From: Apostichopus japonicus
Taxonomy: Eukaryota; Echinodermata; Holothuroidea; Aspidochirotida; Stichopodidae
Assembly: GCF_037975245.1 (NCBI RefSeq)
Contig: NC_092571.1
Coordinates: 27,730,564 to 27,794,563 of the forward strand
Length of the DNA stretch: 64,000 nt
Reading direction: 5' to 3'
Shown: positions 38,285-50,448 of the stretch, piece by piece
How the letters are laid out: each line of letters begins with the position of its first letter
Numbering within the stretch: the stretch's first letter is position 1
Notes under the pieces: model-generated
Databases searched by the model: none
What the model saw: the letters and a program-made list of their open reading frames with translations, nothing else
Told to the model about the DNA's origin: nothing
Program-made: the position numbers and the translations under genes

Positions 38285-41212
38285 ACCATGTAACTTGACA
38301 TTTAAAAACTTGTCCTACCTATATACCGGAAGAGAAAAAAAATCCGCTGGTCGTTTTCTCATTTGTAGTTGCTAATTACTCGGTATTTGCGAGCGTATTT
38401 CGCGAGTATTAGAGAAAAAGATTATCTTCACACCTTTAGCAACACGAACTCACTAATCATGCTTGAATTAATTGAGAAATAGGCGTCTGGGACGCTGTTA
38501 CCCAGCATCACAGTCACGACCTAAAAATTTAAAGTAGCCATATACTACCTACATTTTCAACGTAATGTTTGATGCCTATACAAATATATACACGGGCATA
38601 AACGTCAGCTGCCTCCATATATTGATATAGTTGTTTACATGGAGAAAAACATAGCTTTAGAAATTTGCTATGTATTCTAAAATGGTCAGACCCTCTCAAG
38701 ACTTTTGAAGCATATTGGATGGTTTTGAAAATATCTTTTTGCGCATAGCACCTCTGGTTTTGTTACATTCTCTATGTACACAACTCCTAAATGTGACGTT
38801 CTTGATCAAGTAAGCCGCTACTGAATTTTGTTTACCACTAAGGGACCTAGGCCTATATATCCTACATAATTCATAAGGGCGTTGGAGAAGCTACGATCGA
38901 GGTGTAGGGCAGGATTATCTGTTCATTGCAGCTATTGCGTATATACCCTCATGAAGTTTATATGTAAAGTTCAGACAGCAAACCCCCCTCCCCTACCCCA
39001 ACTCCCTGCAGCCCATACACCACCCCTCCTCCACTACCAGGCTCGCTTGTCGTTGAAGCTTTTTTCTTATATTTAGGAATTTTATGAACACTGGGTTGTG
39101 TGAGTTTATTGATATTTGTGGTATATTTAGTACGGTATACATTATTTATTTTGAAATTAATGAACATTTTATACAAAACCGTATATATATATCTCAAGTT
39201 CACTGAATTTGATAGTTACAGATACAACCAGCAATACTTATAAAACATAAACTTATATTTTATTATCAGTGTATTGCCTACCCATCATATATTTTCACTA
39301 GAACTTTGACAAAATGGAGGGGGGAGTCAAAAACAGAGCCAAAAGGTCATGCGATTGTATAGTGTTAATATGTAGGACTGCGGTTTCCCAATTATCAAAA
39401 AGAAAATTAACGGCTTTAATATTCAAATACATTTAAATTGGGAGCAACTTTTAGAGACACATATAGCACCTCTTGCCATCATATTATCTGTAACTCTACT
39501 AAGATAAAGTGTGACACGGGTGAATGGATCTGGTGTTCTCTGTTGGCTGTGTTTATAGGTTTATTTTCCCGATTTCTCAGGGGAATTATTGTAATTACAG
39601 AATAACAAGAGATTCATTCTACGATTCATCAATTTGTAACCTTTTGTTTAAAAAACCTTATTACAATTCTAAACTAGGACTGGAATGAACGATAAACATT
39701 TGAATATAGATTACATGCGTTGAATCAAAAAAAAAAAAAAAAAAAGAGTTTGAGGAATTTATTAAGAAAAAGAGAAAACTTACGCAAAAAAAAAAAATAG
39801 AGAGAAAAAAGAAACAACAACCGAAAAAGTACAAGTTTGGTTTAATTTTTTTTTTTGCCCCGAATGTTGAAGAAAAGACCGATTTAGCTAAAGACGACCC
39901 TAGAGGAAGATGTGTGCTCTGAATAACGTCGACACGGGACAACAAAATAAGATGGTCAAATTCTCTATCCATCAAACATGGCAGGTTCCAATCTATCAAA
40001 ACCTCCTCGTGATGGGCTTAAATGAAGCTAAAAAAAAAAAACACTGACATTTACAATGGCAACAAGAGAACATACAGACTCATGAATATGAGGTCCAAAT
40101 TCGGAAGTCAAAACAGATATTTTGGCCTTTTGCGACCTTTTTTTCACTATTTATACTGTACGAAACTTCTTTTGAAGGTAAAGCAGGGTTTCCCGTTTTC
40201 ACTTTTCCACTTCTAATCGTATAATCCCATAATCCCATAATTAACAATAAACAGAGCATCAAATGGATGACTTCTTACACCATTGTCCTTGACAAAGTTT
40301 CGATAAATTGCGTAATTTGGGGTTTGCTTTTTTTGTATTGACTTCTGTATTGCCCCACGAGGACCTTACTTAAAGGTCTGATTGCTAGGCTTACTAGTTC
40401 AGCCACTTTGATCCTTTTCATAAATTAAAGTGATATCGATTACATCAGGAACTGTGTTTAAAGTCATATGCCATACAACGTATCAACATTATTTGTGTGA
40501 AATGCCTACAGTTGTCATCCATAGGATGAATATATAATGTATTGAAGTATTAGACCTTATATAATAATATATCACAAAGAAATATTTCAGGCTTGCCAGG
40601 CAAACCAAAACTATCTTACTGTTCCATCGTAAAAGATTTTCATGTAGCGCCATCAATAGTGAACGAACCGTTATTATTTTTGAATGACTTCCTGGTCTTT
40701 GGCGAAAAGTTCTTTTTAATTCTAGAAAAAGAAAAGCAATATAAATATTTATCAGTGAAAACACACCTCATTTCTCTTAAATGTCCCTTGTATAACAACT
40801 AAATACTTACATTTTAAGAAGAAACTTTGGCAACATTAACCGTGACGGCAATGTGTAGTGATCTCTTCTCAAATGAAAGGTTCGGTTTTACAAGAAAATC
40901 AACAAAATTTATGAAAACCAAATCTTTAATGTTTCTACAGGGATTTTTCTAGGGATGAAATCAGGAACATTGCCTTAATTCTATGAGAAAAAAAAAATTA
41001 AATATGTTCTCTAAACGTTTATCACATAAGCTCACCAAAAAAACTTCAAAAAGTTCACAAAATTGTCAATTATTTTTCACTTATCAAAACAAAAATATTT
41101 GTAGTTTTTAAACACATCAGAAATAACGCGATGCTCAGACATTCAACTTAAACTCTACAAATGTCCGCCTACTCTTACGTTAAACTCAATTATATGAATA
41201 TTCAGAAATACA
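38285..41212. other. AT-rich DNA, nothing recognised
   Basis: A poly-A run of 18 lies at about 39727-39744. ORFs here are short and unrecognised; the minus ORF 39661-39999 is largely Phe/Ser from A-rich tracts. Confidence 0.45.
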
Positions 41213-41460
41213 TGCTACGTCATTACGATTAGGTCGAAAATGAAAGTTGCTGGTTGATAAAAAAAAAATCACTCTGTTTTGATTGGTAGATTTTACAGAA
41301 CAGCTCCCACCCCTCGTCAACGTGACGTCAGTTTCTTTATAGCAAACACACCGTTGTGGAAGCCTCGTTTCATTTTAATGAGAAAAAAATACCCTCGGTT
41401 GTAGTATATTAAGCCTGGCTACACGCTGAAGCGATAAAAGATCATTTTCTCGTTTCTGTT
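41213..41460 (+). promoter_or_regulatory. Candidate promoter of the secreted-protein gene
   Basis: Several core-promoter words occur in a plausible order upstream of the exon at 41703. A TACGTCAT half-CRE lies at about 41217-41224, an inverted CCAAT box (ATTGG) at about 41282-41286, a perfect palindromic CRE TGACGTCA at 41323-41330, and a TATA-like GATAAAAG at about 41433-41440. Transcription would start near 41465, giving a 5' UTR of about 240 nt. Any one of these words could be chance; the combination upstream of a signal-peptide exon makes the call reasonable. Confidence 0.5.
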
Positions 41461-41638
41461 CTTTCTTTACACAAGTTATCCATCAGGCATAACGGGGCAC
41501 ACCAGCTGGTATCAAGGAAAGGAGTCTACTAGAACTACACAGACTTAGGAAGAACCAAACTTTTTTTCGTAAAAGTAATTACAGTGCATTTTACACAAAA
41601 ACGTGCAGCTTAGAATAGTCCTCGCTGTTTTCGTAGGT

Positions 41639-41685
41639 TTAGAAGAAGAAGAAATAGAAGAAGAAGAAGAAGAAGAAGGAGAAAT
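41639..41685 (+). repeat. (GAA)n in the presumed 5' UTR
   Basis: AGAAGAAGAAG-type purine repeat of about 45 bp, just upstream of the start codon at 41703. If transcribed it would lie in the leader. Confidence 0.85.
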
Positions 41686-41702
41686 TTGGATTACTTACAA
41701 AG

Positions 41703-41780
41703 ATGAAGCTGATTTTATCAACAATTGGGTTTGTCCTGGCGGCCTGTGTATTGACTGTATTGGGAGATGATGAAAATCAG
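41703..41780 (+). CDS. First coding exon of a secreted protein (partial)
   Basis: The exon begins at ATG 41703 in the context AAAG-ATG-A. It encodes 26 residues and runs straight into a consensus splice donor, CAG|GTAAGT at 41778-41786, in phase 0. The peptide is a textbook signal sequence: MKLIL with a lysine at position 2, a hydrophobic core IGFVLAACVLTVLG, then acidic GDDENQ where the mature chain would begin (likely cleavage after LG). The product should enter the secretory pathway. The identity of the mature protein cannot be told, because no second exon in phase 0 was found up to the end of the window. The first intron would then be longer than 22 kb, or the next exon was missed. It is too short to appear as an ORF of usual length. 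Upstream promoter words support the call. Confidence 0.6.
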
Positions 41781-42858
41781 GTAAGTGATTCTAAATTTTA
41801 TCATGTAGTTTGTGTAAGTCATCACTTTGTAACGAAATCATTTTTATAGACATATATAGCAACAAATTCAATGTTTGTTAACTTCAGTCAGTTGAAAGTG
41901 TATTCTTAAAAAGTTTGAATGTGTACTCTTGAAAGCGTTCTACAAAGACATCAAGAAATCGTGGAAATGTGCTTACCATATCAAAAGACGTTGATGATCA
42001 GATCATGAGACGAACAAGTACTTGGATAAAACTTTAACATCGAATAGTTTTTAGAAGTTGAAACAAAAACAATTATAAAGCTGAATACATGATATTGCTG
42101 CAAAGATATGTATCGTGTTTTCCAAATACGATGTTGTTTACATATCTCTTTTTATAAATATTAGAAATTTAAATATTGGATTAATGCCACCAACGCGATA
42201 ACAATATTCCATCTTTCATTCCACAGAATTTATTGAAAAGTACATATTAACTTGAACTCTTTGCATAAAAAAATCCATAAACTTCCTTTTCAACGAAGAG
42301 TAGGACTTATTACCCTGAAATAAATGCTCACCATAAAGGCACCGCGTTTCTCAGTAATGATTTTAATATAATATGTTTATAGCAAATATTATTCGATCCA
42401 GAATTGATTTATCTTACATGCTCGGCCTGTATGGTAAAGATGACGATTAAAACTACGAGAATCGGTGTGTCTGGTCTTTGTATCAAAGGTTGAGAAAACA
42501 TTTTAATATCGTCGTGTACTTTCCCCGTTCTGACTATAGATAAGTTCACACTACAACGTTTATACGTCTTTAAACAATTATTTTGTTCAATAATACGGTA
42601 ATTAAAGCTAACTCTTTCCCTTCTTCCTTATCCCAACACCCCACCCCCACATTCCCATCCTCCCCTCCCCCCCCCCAAAAAAATAGGAACCAAATGTTCA
42701 ATGAATAATGCCACATATTGGAAAACTAGTTGTTTTGTAGATGGATAATTTAAGATTAATATTGCTAATTTCAGCTTAATCAACGCAGATAAGTGAACTA
42801 CAAAAATCATCCATTTTATCCATACATCTTTTTCTGAATATGAAAGAAACAGCACCTG
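41781..42858 (+). other. Presumed first intron, start
   Basis: Begins with the donor GTAAGT. AT-rich; a poly-C run lies near 42667-42676. Candidate acceptors such as the CCACAG ending near 42227 are followed by early stops in phase 0. Confidence 0.4.
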
Positions 42859-43172
42859 CAAACTAAATAGATATGGCATTGTAATATATCATTACTGATA
42901 TGTACAAACTAACTGGATATGATATTGTCTATATTAAAAATGATATGTACAAACTAAATATATGTGATATTGTCGTATATCAATACTGATATGTACGGTA
43001 CAAACTTAATAGGTATGATATTGTCCTATATCAATATTGATGTACAAACTAAATAGATATGACATAGTCCTATGTCAATACCGATATATAGATATGATAG
43101 TTTTATATCAATATTGATATGTATGTACAAACTAATCAGATATGATAGTCTTATATCAATATTGATATGTAC
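42859..43172. repeat. About 45-bp tandem repeat, 7 copies
   Basis: Units begin with CAAACTAA at 42859, 42905, 42950, 43001 and 43045, with further degenerate copies to 43172. Shared words are ATATGATATTGTC, TATATCAATA and TGATATGTA. Unit length varies from 44 to 51 bp. Confidence 0.9.
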
Positions 43173-43359
43173 CAAGACGAGAACAATCAGTGAAAAATGC
43201 TTCTCATGGATATGACGCAAGTATAGAACTGGATAATAGCTTGAAGTTTGCTGTTAGCATATGATAGTTCAGATATTATCATTATTGAAAAAAACGATAT
43301 GACCCTGGAAATGTAAATCTATACACAAAACTATGGACACAACAAGCCATGAATAAATA

Positions 43360-44170
43360 GTTTCCGAACATGCATACCCCTCTGTGTCTTGGTTCTGCTG
43401 GGTTATCAATCTTTTTGAACCCCACCATCGGATGGATTTGTAACCTCTTAAACCCTCATCTTGTCTTTGTTCTGATAGATTTTAAACTGCTTACACATCA
43501 AACTTCTCTTTGTAATCACAGATTGTCAAAACTTTGCAACCCACCTTGTTTTGTTCCTGATGGGTTTACATTTTAAACATTTTGCACCCATACTACATGT
43601 ATTAATGTGGGTTACAAAACATGTGTACACACCAAGTCTTTATTCAGATGGGTTGTAAAACATGCAACATCCAATTGTAACTTCGTGCTAATAAAAAGCA
43701 TACCATTTGAAAACCACCTTGTTTCTGTCCTTAAGGGTTACATGCGACTGAAACCCTTTTCACACACAGTACATTGGCTTTGTAGCCGGTTACCAACATT
43801 TACATCCCACTTAAAGTCTTTCTTCTGATCGCCTGTGAAAAATATTCCCAACCCACTGTGCCCTTGTTCTCACATGTTGGAAGTAATTTACAACCCACCA
43901 TGTGTCGCTCTGAGGGATTAGCTGACATATAAATCGTTTTCACCGACAAAATATTTGTACCCAACAGAATATCTAACACTGACGACGAACTAACCCTATG
44001 TGCGTATTTGATTGATTACATGTAAAACATTTCATTCTATGGAGTCTTTATTGTTTGGTAGTTTACGATATTTTGCACCTCACATTGCCCGTTTCTTCTG
44101 GGCGAGATGTAATATTTTGCAACTGACCGTGTCTTTCTTCTGAATGATTGTTAACCTATTTGTTTTTTGT
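43360..44170. repeat. Old degenerate minisatellite
   Basis: Recurring words such as TTGTTCTGATGGGTT, GTAAAACATGCAAC and AACCCACCTTGT at irregular spacing of about 50-65 bp suggest a strongly diverged tandem array. ORFs at 43370 and 43607 lie in it. Confidence 0.6.
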
Positions 44171-46186
44171 CCTTTTTGCCCTCTCAAGTCAACCATGTCA
44201 CAAGTTCATCATCGGTTTTCGATTTCGCAATTATGAGTCTTCTGTATTCTTGCATTAGTTCATTTACTTGCTAAGAATGCCTATAGATATTGTTGATTAC
44301 AGCTCATCTCCTGTTTTATTGTACAAAAGACACGTGGTTTACTAATTATTAATGTTCAGTAATTAAATTGATGAGTCAAGAATCGCACAAGAAGGTGTTA
44401 GAGTAAATAAATTAATTATCAACGTGTATTTCATATTCATGTTTGATTGGATTTTAATTTCTTGGAAGTGTCTATATATATTTTTTATATACCCTGCTCC
44501 GGAAATTTCCATACAAATAAGCTTCTGAATATCCCTTTAATTATTAATATAATTACTTATATTTAATTAACCATTAGTATAATTACAACAGGGTTAAAAT
44601 ATTCCTTTTCTTGTCATTGATTATTACAGAGGCGCTAACGCTTGCAACTAATGTTTCTCATTGAAACACTTTATATGACTGATATGAACTTGAGGGAAAC
44701 ATAACTAAAAATCGTAACTTTATCCAAAAATGGCGAAGTTCCAAGAAAATGGAAATAACAGAAAAGTCATTAACAGCGAGCCGCGTGAAATATACATTAA
44801 TAAATCAAACTTTTCACGTGAGATAGCTAAACTGCGTGAGTTTGAGACTTTGAAAGACACACCCACGCTCTGGAAATGACGTCATAACTGTAATTACTAG
44901 GGTTTTACTTACTTCCAAAGACAGAAAATTCACGATTTGAGAGTATTCAAGATCATGATCAATTCACTTTTTTTTTTGTTCTTTTGCGAATTTTCACTGT
45001 TGATGCATCAAACTAATGAAAAATCGAGAAACTTATCGGAAGTTTTATCTTTATTTGATAAGTCAAATTAATTAACAGCATTGATAACTAAAAGACTACC
45101 TTAAATGGACACGTAACTTTTTAAAATTGAAAATATAAAAACCAAGCAGTGCTGAAAAGTTTCAATATTATATTGGATTTTAATGATCCTGTTATCAAAT
45201 TATTGAATCTTGCAACCAAGAGAACTTTAAATAGATGGTACAATTACAGAAAGGTTCATGTACTTGAAGTTATGAAAGTTATGACGTTAGGGAAAGAGTA
45301 ACGGACATGCAATATTATCTGATGATTACAGCATTTCAGCTATAAATGGAAAGAACTGATTAATACCCCCACAAAAAAAAAAAAACCAGGAAAAATTATT
45401 TAAAAAAAAAACGCATCGAAATCTATATTAATGAGCAGAGAGAGCAATTAAGTGTGACTGCTTGATAATATATCGTACCACTGGACATGTTTTTTTTTAA
45501 ATCTAGAAATTTCATTTCATTATTAAAATCAGAGGGTATATGCGTTACCGATTCTGTACAAAATTTACAAATGTCTGTATTTTCTTTTAATCTAGACAGT
45601 TCATTTTGTTATACCAAAAGTCAGAGGGTATATTATAATATACGTATACGTATGTGTTACATGCAGATTCAAATGTTTGTATGAAATAACTGCACCGCCA
45701 AGTTACTGTAATATATATCCTTTGTATACCGTATACCGAGCACTCTCTATTCGCTATTAAATAGTCTTCAAGTCCCAATAATTAAACAGATTACAATTCA
45801 TTTTAAAACTTACAATATTTGCAAAAATATAATATTCTTCAACTTCATAAAGCTGTATTTACTAGAATTATATACGGCGCATATACCGTGCAATTAAGCT
45901 AGCAATTCCTACGTTGACTAGATGCCTACAGCCCTGTTTGATAATTCACATCAATCTATGGAGCAGAGTAATCATTTGCATAAATATTCAATCCATCAAT
46001 ATGAGGCCACGTGATATCCAATGTATAACATGTTCGCATAATGTTCTCAAAGTTAAATATTTATATCGTTTTAGTATGAAAAGCATGTTCAATACAGCGT
46101 ATAGCCTTTCTTCTGTTAGTATATTGCCTAAAGGTTTCAGTATAGAGCGGATGCGTTATGTAATATCATACCTGTATCATACCTAT
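44171..46186. other. AT-rich DNA, nothing recognised
   Basis: Poly-A runs occur near 45375-45385 and 45401-45410. No supported gene. Confidence 0.45.
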
Positions 46187-46277
46187 ATATATATATATAT
46201 ATATATATTTATGTATATATATTATATATTTATATATATATATTTATATTATATATTATATATATATATTTATATAG
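46187..46277. repeat. AT-rich simple repeat
   Basis: TATATATT-type repeat of about 90 bp. The 168-codon ORF through it (45914-46420) is Ile/Tyr-rich because of this repeat and is not supported as a gene. Confidence 0.9.
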
Positions 46278-47719
46278 TTCAGTTCGTAATGTGTTCTACT
46301 GATTTGCATAATGTTATATATAGACTGCAATATATTAAGAGACTTCGTTTTGTCACTACATCATGTGGTGAGACACGTATTGCAGCCTTAGTTGCCTGCA
46401 CTCGCCGTCACCCTTACTGACTTGTATTTGTACTGGGGGGGGGCATTTTGGAAATTTAATATAGATACTTATGAAATATTAAGTACTATTTTTCGCGCTT
46501 AGAGCTTTGTAATCGTACTCATATCAATGCTAATGCCATGCACTTTTATACTCCCAACTTGGCATTACATGTCGTTACTATGCCCTTCAGATGAGGCACA
46601 GAAGGGGGTATCTATGCCCTACCTTTTCTAAGTTTAGATGTGATCGTGCTAGATTGCTTTGATCAAAAGTTCATTGCTCATAGTTCGGAATTCGAGTTAA
46701 AATCAGACGAGAACTCAAACTTGGACTGTTAGTGTCCTGGAGTTCGACTTGTATCCAACTCGGTCTGGTCAGGCTCAGACTGAGTTCGCGTGTAGCACGA
46801 ACAAGAAATAGCTGGACTAGGACTCAAACTTGGACTCGCAGATACCTATATGTCCAGGAAAAGCCCATGGGAAAATATTCATACGGAAGCGGGAGTTTAG
46901 CATCCTGTTAGTAAACAGCTACCCAGAGGAACTGAATAGCAAATTAGACTGCTCTGTATTTGCATGTAGAGCGAATCCCGCTTACAGGTGGAAAACAACA
47001 TTCTCATAGCCACCAGCACTATAAAGACTGAACTAATGTGGGTGGTATACAACACGGTAAAGTCCTTTGAAACGTAGATATTTAGGCAACACCAGATATA
47101 TACAATAGTGTGTGCGGGAGGTGATATGTGTCCTTATAAGCAACATAGAGCGTTAATCCGGTCGTTACATCAACCTATCGTAAAAAGTATTTCAACCGGC
47201 TCCTTGAATAGGTTAAAAAACTTTAATTTCCACCCATGCGTTAAATGCCAAATCTATTGAATGGCTCAAAGCTTTTCCCGGGAAACGATTAGCCCTTGTA
47301 AAGATTGTTCTTTCAAGAGTCAGTTCACCTATCCGCGAAGGATGGAGTAATCGACAATAAAAACACGTCTGGACAACGGGTGACAAAAATATCACGATCG
47401 ACTTACACACTCGAGAACTGACAATTTTTGACACGTTAATATGTCGTCATAATTAATCGAACTTGAAAAACGAATGTCGATGAGATGTTTTCAAGGCCGC
47501 AGCAGCAATGTGATTAGATTACTCAGACTTCATCAATTTACGATCCTGTCTACTGCTTCACTGGCATATGTCCCTCCTCCTTCTCAATATCACCAAACAA
47601 GACCCCTGGCTAAATGTATGTCATGTGGCCCCGAAATGAGAAACGATCAAGTAATGAACAGTAATATCATATATATGAAATTGAAAATGAAACTGTACTT
47701 TGCACTTCCACTACCAAAA
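46278..47719. other. Unremarkable DNA
   Basis: Segment 46686-46855 has words such as GACTCAAACTTGGACT in duplicate and CTCGGTCTGG, resembling the CGACTCG-rich segment at 35.5 kb. No gene is recognised. Confidence 0.4.
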
Positions 47720-48113
47720 CTATATCAAGATTCGACTCTACAGAGTATATATCATTCCGCAGAGTGGTCTATATAACTATATCAAGATATGGTTCTATAA
47801 ATAATAGACCACTCAGCAAAATGGTCTATATAACTATATCAAGATATGGTTCTATAAATAATAGACCACTCAGCATAATGGTCTATATAACTATATCAAG
47901 ATATGGTTCTATAGATTATAGACCACTCAGCAAAATAGTCTAAATAACCATATCAATATATGGTTCTATAGATAATAGACCATTCCGCAGAATGGTATAT
48001 ATAACCATATCAAGATATGGTTCTATAAATAAAAGACCACTCAACAAAAAAAAGTTTATATTACTATATCAAGATATGGTTCTATAAATAATAAACCACT
48101 CTGCAAAATGTTG
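47720..48113. repeat. 57-bp hairpin-forming satellite, 7 copies
   Basis: Units start with CTATATCAAGATATGG or variants at 47720, 47777, 47834, 47891, 47948, 48005 and 48064, so the period is 57 bp except for the last step (59). Each unit can form a stem-loop ATAGACCA ... TGGTCTAT around a loop of about 10 nt (CTCAGCAAAA). One unit has ACCATTC-CGCA-GAATGGT instead. Confidence 0.95.
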
Positions 48114-50132
48114 TTATTCAACTTGCAGCATATAGGAATCAGGTATAAAGTAAAGCGTGATGAAGTTATTTACGATAGGTGTCATAAACCAGGTACGCAC
48201 CGCAGGGCAAGTATGTCCCAATGCCCCCTGGCATTTATAAACCTTCCTCTACTCAAGTTCCTAAATTCGTCTTCTGCCCCTGGAATGTACACCCCAACCC
48301 ACACCACCCCCCCCCCATTTGCGTAAGGCCTGTCCTTTATATTTCGATTTTTTTTTTTATGTTGAGTTCATATTACGAAGATGACTTACAAACAGCCACT
48401 ACAGGATTATTGATAGTAAACCAATGACCCTGTTTCAAGTTTAAAAAAAAAATGCAAAAACTGTAGAGTTGCAACAATTGGATTCATTTTTAAGGCAAGT
48501 TTTTTATTCAAGTCACTGTCACTCCTTTATATTACGGTAAAAACTCGCAAAACTGTTCGCCCTACGTCATCGATGTGACATCATAATGACGTAGTTCATA
48601 GTGCTTTGACCCCATCACTTTCCAAAATCAATAATTCCCTTGTAGAGTTGATTCACCACTTTCTGTCCAGATTTTTGCTCACGGATTTATCGTTTTTTTT
48701 TTACCACTTTCGTAAATTTGTGTTTTATCTTGTGACGTCGGTGACACGTCACAAGGGCGTGAACAATGTCATTCCTGTCACATGCCAACAGTCAACCTCA
48801 TCTGCCGAACCGAATTTAGGTTTAGTGTACACAAACACAAAATGTTATTTCTACCGTCCCGGTAAATAATTTATTCATTGATTAACCTAATTAAGTTTAC
48901 AAATTGATATAAATTTACATATTTATATATAAAAGTAAAAAGCAAATCCGCTGCGTACTTGTTTTAGGTTATTTGTCTAAATATTTCAATCAACTTGTCC
49001 AGAATTTATCATTCCGACATTTTATGCTGATTTGATGCAAATCACATTCGGTTATGTCTAACTGTGACGTATACTTTTTTCTCTGGTTTCCATTTTTAGC
49101 TCTGTACTATACGTGAATTGTCTGTTTCTTCCAATTTTTCCTCTACACACACGAGACTAAGATTATCTTATCCGGCTTCATTCTAGCGAATCCCGTTTTC
49201 TCCATAAATTTAAAACTTTCTGACTGTGGTGAAATCACTGAAGAAATATCGTATATTTAGATCAACGCGTGGATTTTTTTTTTTTATAAATTACAAAAGT
49301 CTCGTAATTTTTTCTTTGTCTTTTAATTTCTCCTTCTCTCTCTCTCTCTCTCTTACTTAATTCTATTTATACTTCTTTGGTTCTTTTCCAAACTCTTAAG
49401 CAAGCTTTCTTCCTGTGACACAATTTATCCCTGCTTCAATTAAATTTTCTCTAATTCTTTTATAACGTCATTAAGTTAAGAAGTCAAACCGACTCATTTT
49501 TTCCCTCGAATAATATCGTACAGCCATCCTGTATACGTCTCTCCTACATGTACGAACTTAGTTGCAATGTACGAGATGTACAAAATTACGATATATTTCG
49601 AAATATAATTTTACTCTTTGCCTATGCTGAATATTTTTTGGTCGGCAGTCACGTCTGTATTATCTGAATCGTCAAATTAAATTATACACATTCCAATGTC
49701 CTTTTAACTAAAGAATCATTTCTGTAGGAGCGTACAAGACACACGCAATAAAATTACCACCAAGCCATAAAATGTATAACCAGGGAAAAATCGAGACTTC
49801 TGTTTCTGTGTCTTTCTCTCTTCTGAGTATAAGAAACATGGCTTCACGATTCAAATATTCACAACCGGACCTGGTATAATCATCAGGATTGTGTTTAATA
49901 AAAGATATTTATATATCAGATTGGATGATTTTGTTTGTTTGGAAACGTTGTGGTCGTTATTATATGAATATTCATAAAGAATGACTGATAAATTAAATTA
50001 ATGACGATATTAAGTAACCTGGATGTGTGCTTGGAAGATGAAGACGAACAGAGATATAGTCACTCTTATTTAGCGTATTTTGCTTTTAACAATCACTTCT
50101 TCCCTGCCAACACCGTCCCCCTTCCACCCCTC
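48114..50132. other. AT-rich DNA, nothing recognised
   Basis: A poly-C run near 48307-48317 and a (TC)n run at about 49330-49353. No supported gene. Confidence 0.45.
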
Positions 50133-50214
50133 CCTCTTCCCAGCGACGTAGCCAGGAATTTGAAAGGCGGGAGCACTTTTTGCGATTGATATGGATTTTC
50201 AAAGTTGTAGGCAC

Positions 50215-50313
50215 GACTATCTGAGCGGAGCGCCACCATCAGTTGGCGCGGAGCGTACAAGAAAATTTTTGGTTTTAAAAACCCCCCAGATGGCCGGAAA
50301 TGGCCCTTCCCGA
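50215..50313. repeat. Shared hAT internal module, copy in the 50-kb element
   Basis: GACTATCTGAGCGGAGCG through CAGATGGCCGGAAATGG is the inverted counterpart of 33541-33639. It lies close to the left end of this element, whereas the other copy lies close to the right end of its element. Confidence 0.88.
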
Positions 50314-50448
50314 ATGTTCATTCTGGTTCCCTGGCCTCTTGCTAACTTGAGACACCTCATTCAATATCACTTTTAAACCCAAAAAACAAACGAGTTAAAA
50401 TAGTACGTAATTCAATAATACATAATGTATTAAAATTAGCAAGGTACA

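Noticed and set aside
37729-38375. Three ORFs of 60-94 codons
   Set aside because: They lie in the arms of the fold-back hairpin and reflect each other's sequence.
44285-44365. Possible second exon after GATTACAG
   Set aside because: The frame is open for only about 17 codons, the polypyrimidine tract is poor and no good donor follows.
45914-46420. ORF of 168 codons
   Set aside because: Its middle is an AT simple repeat giving Ile/Tyr runs, and the ends have no recognisable domain.
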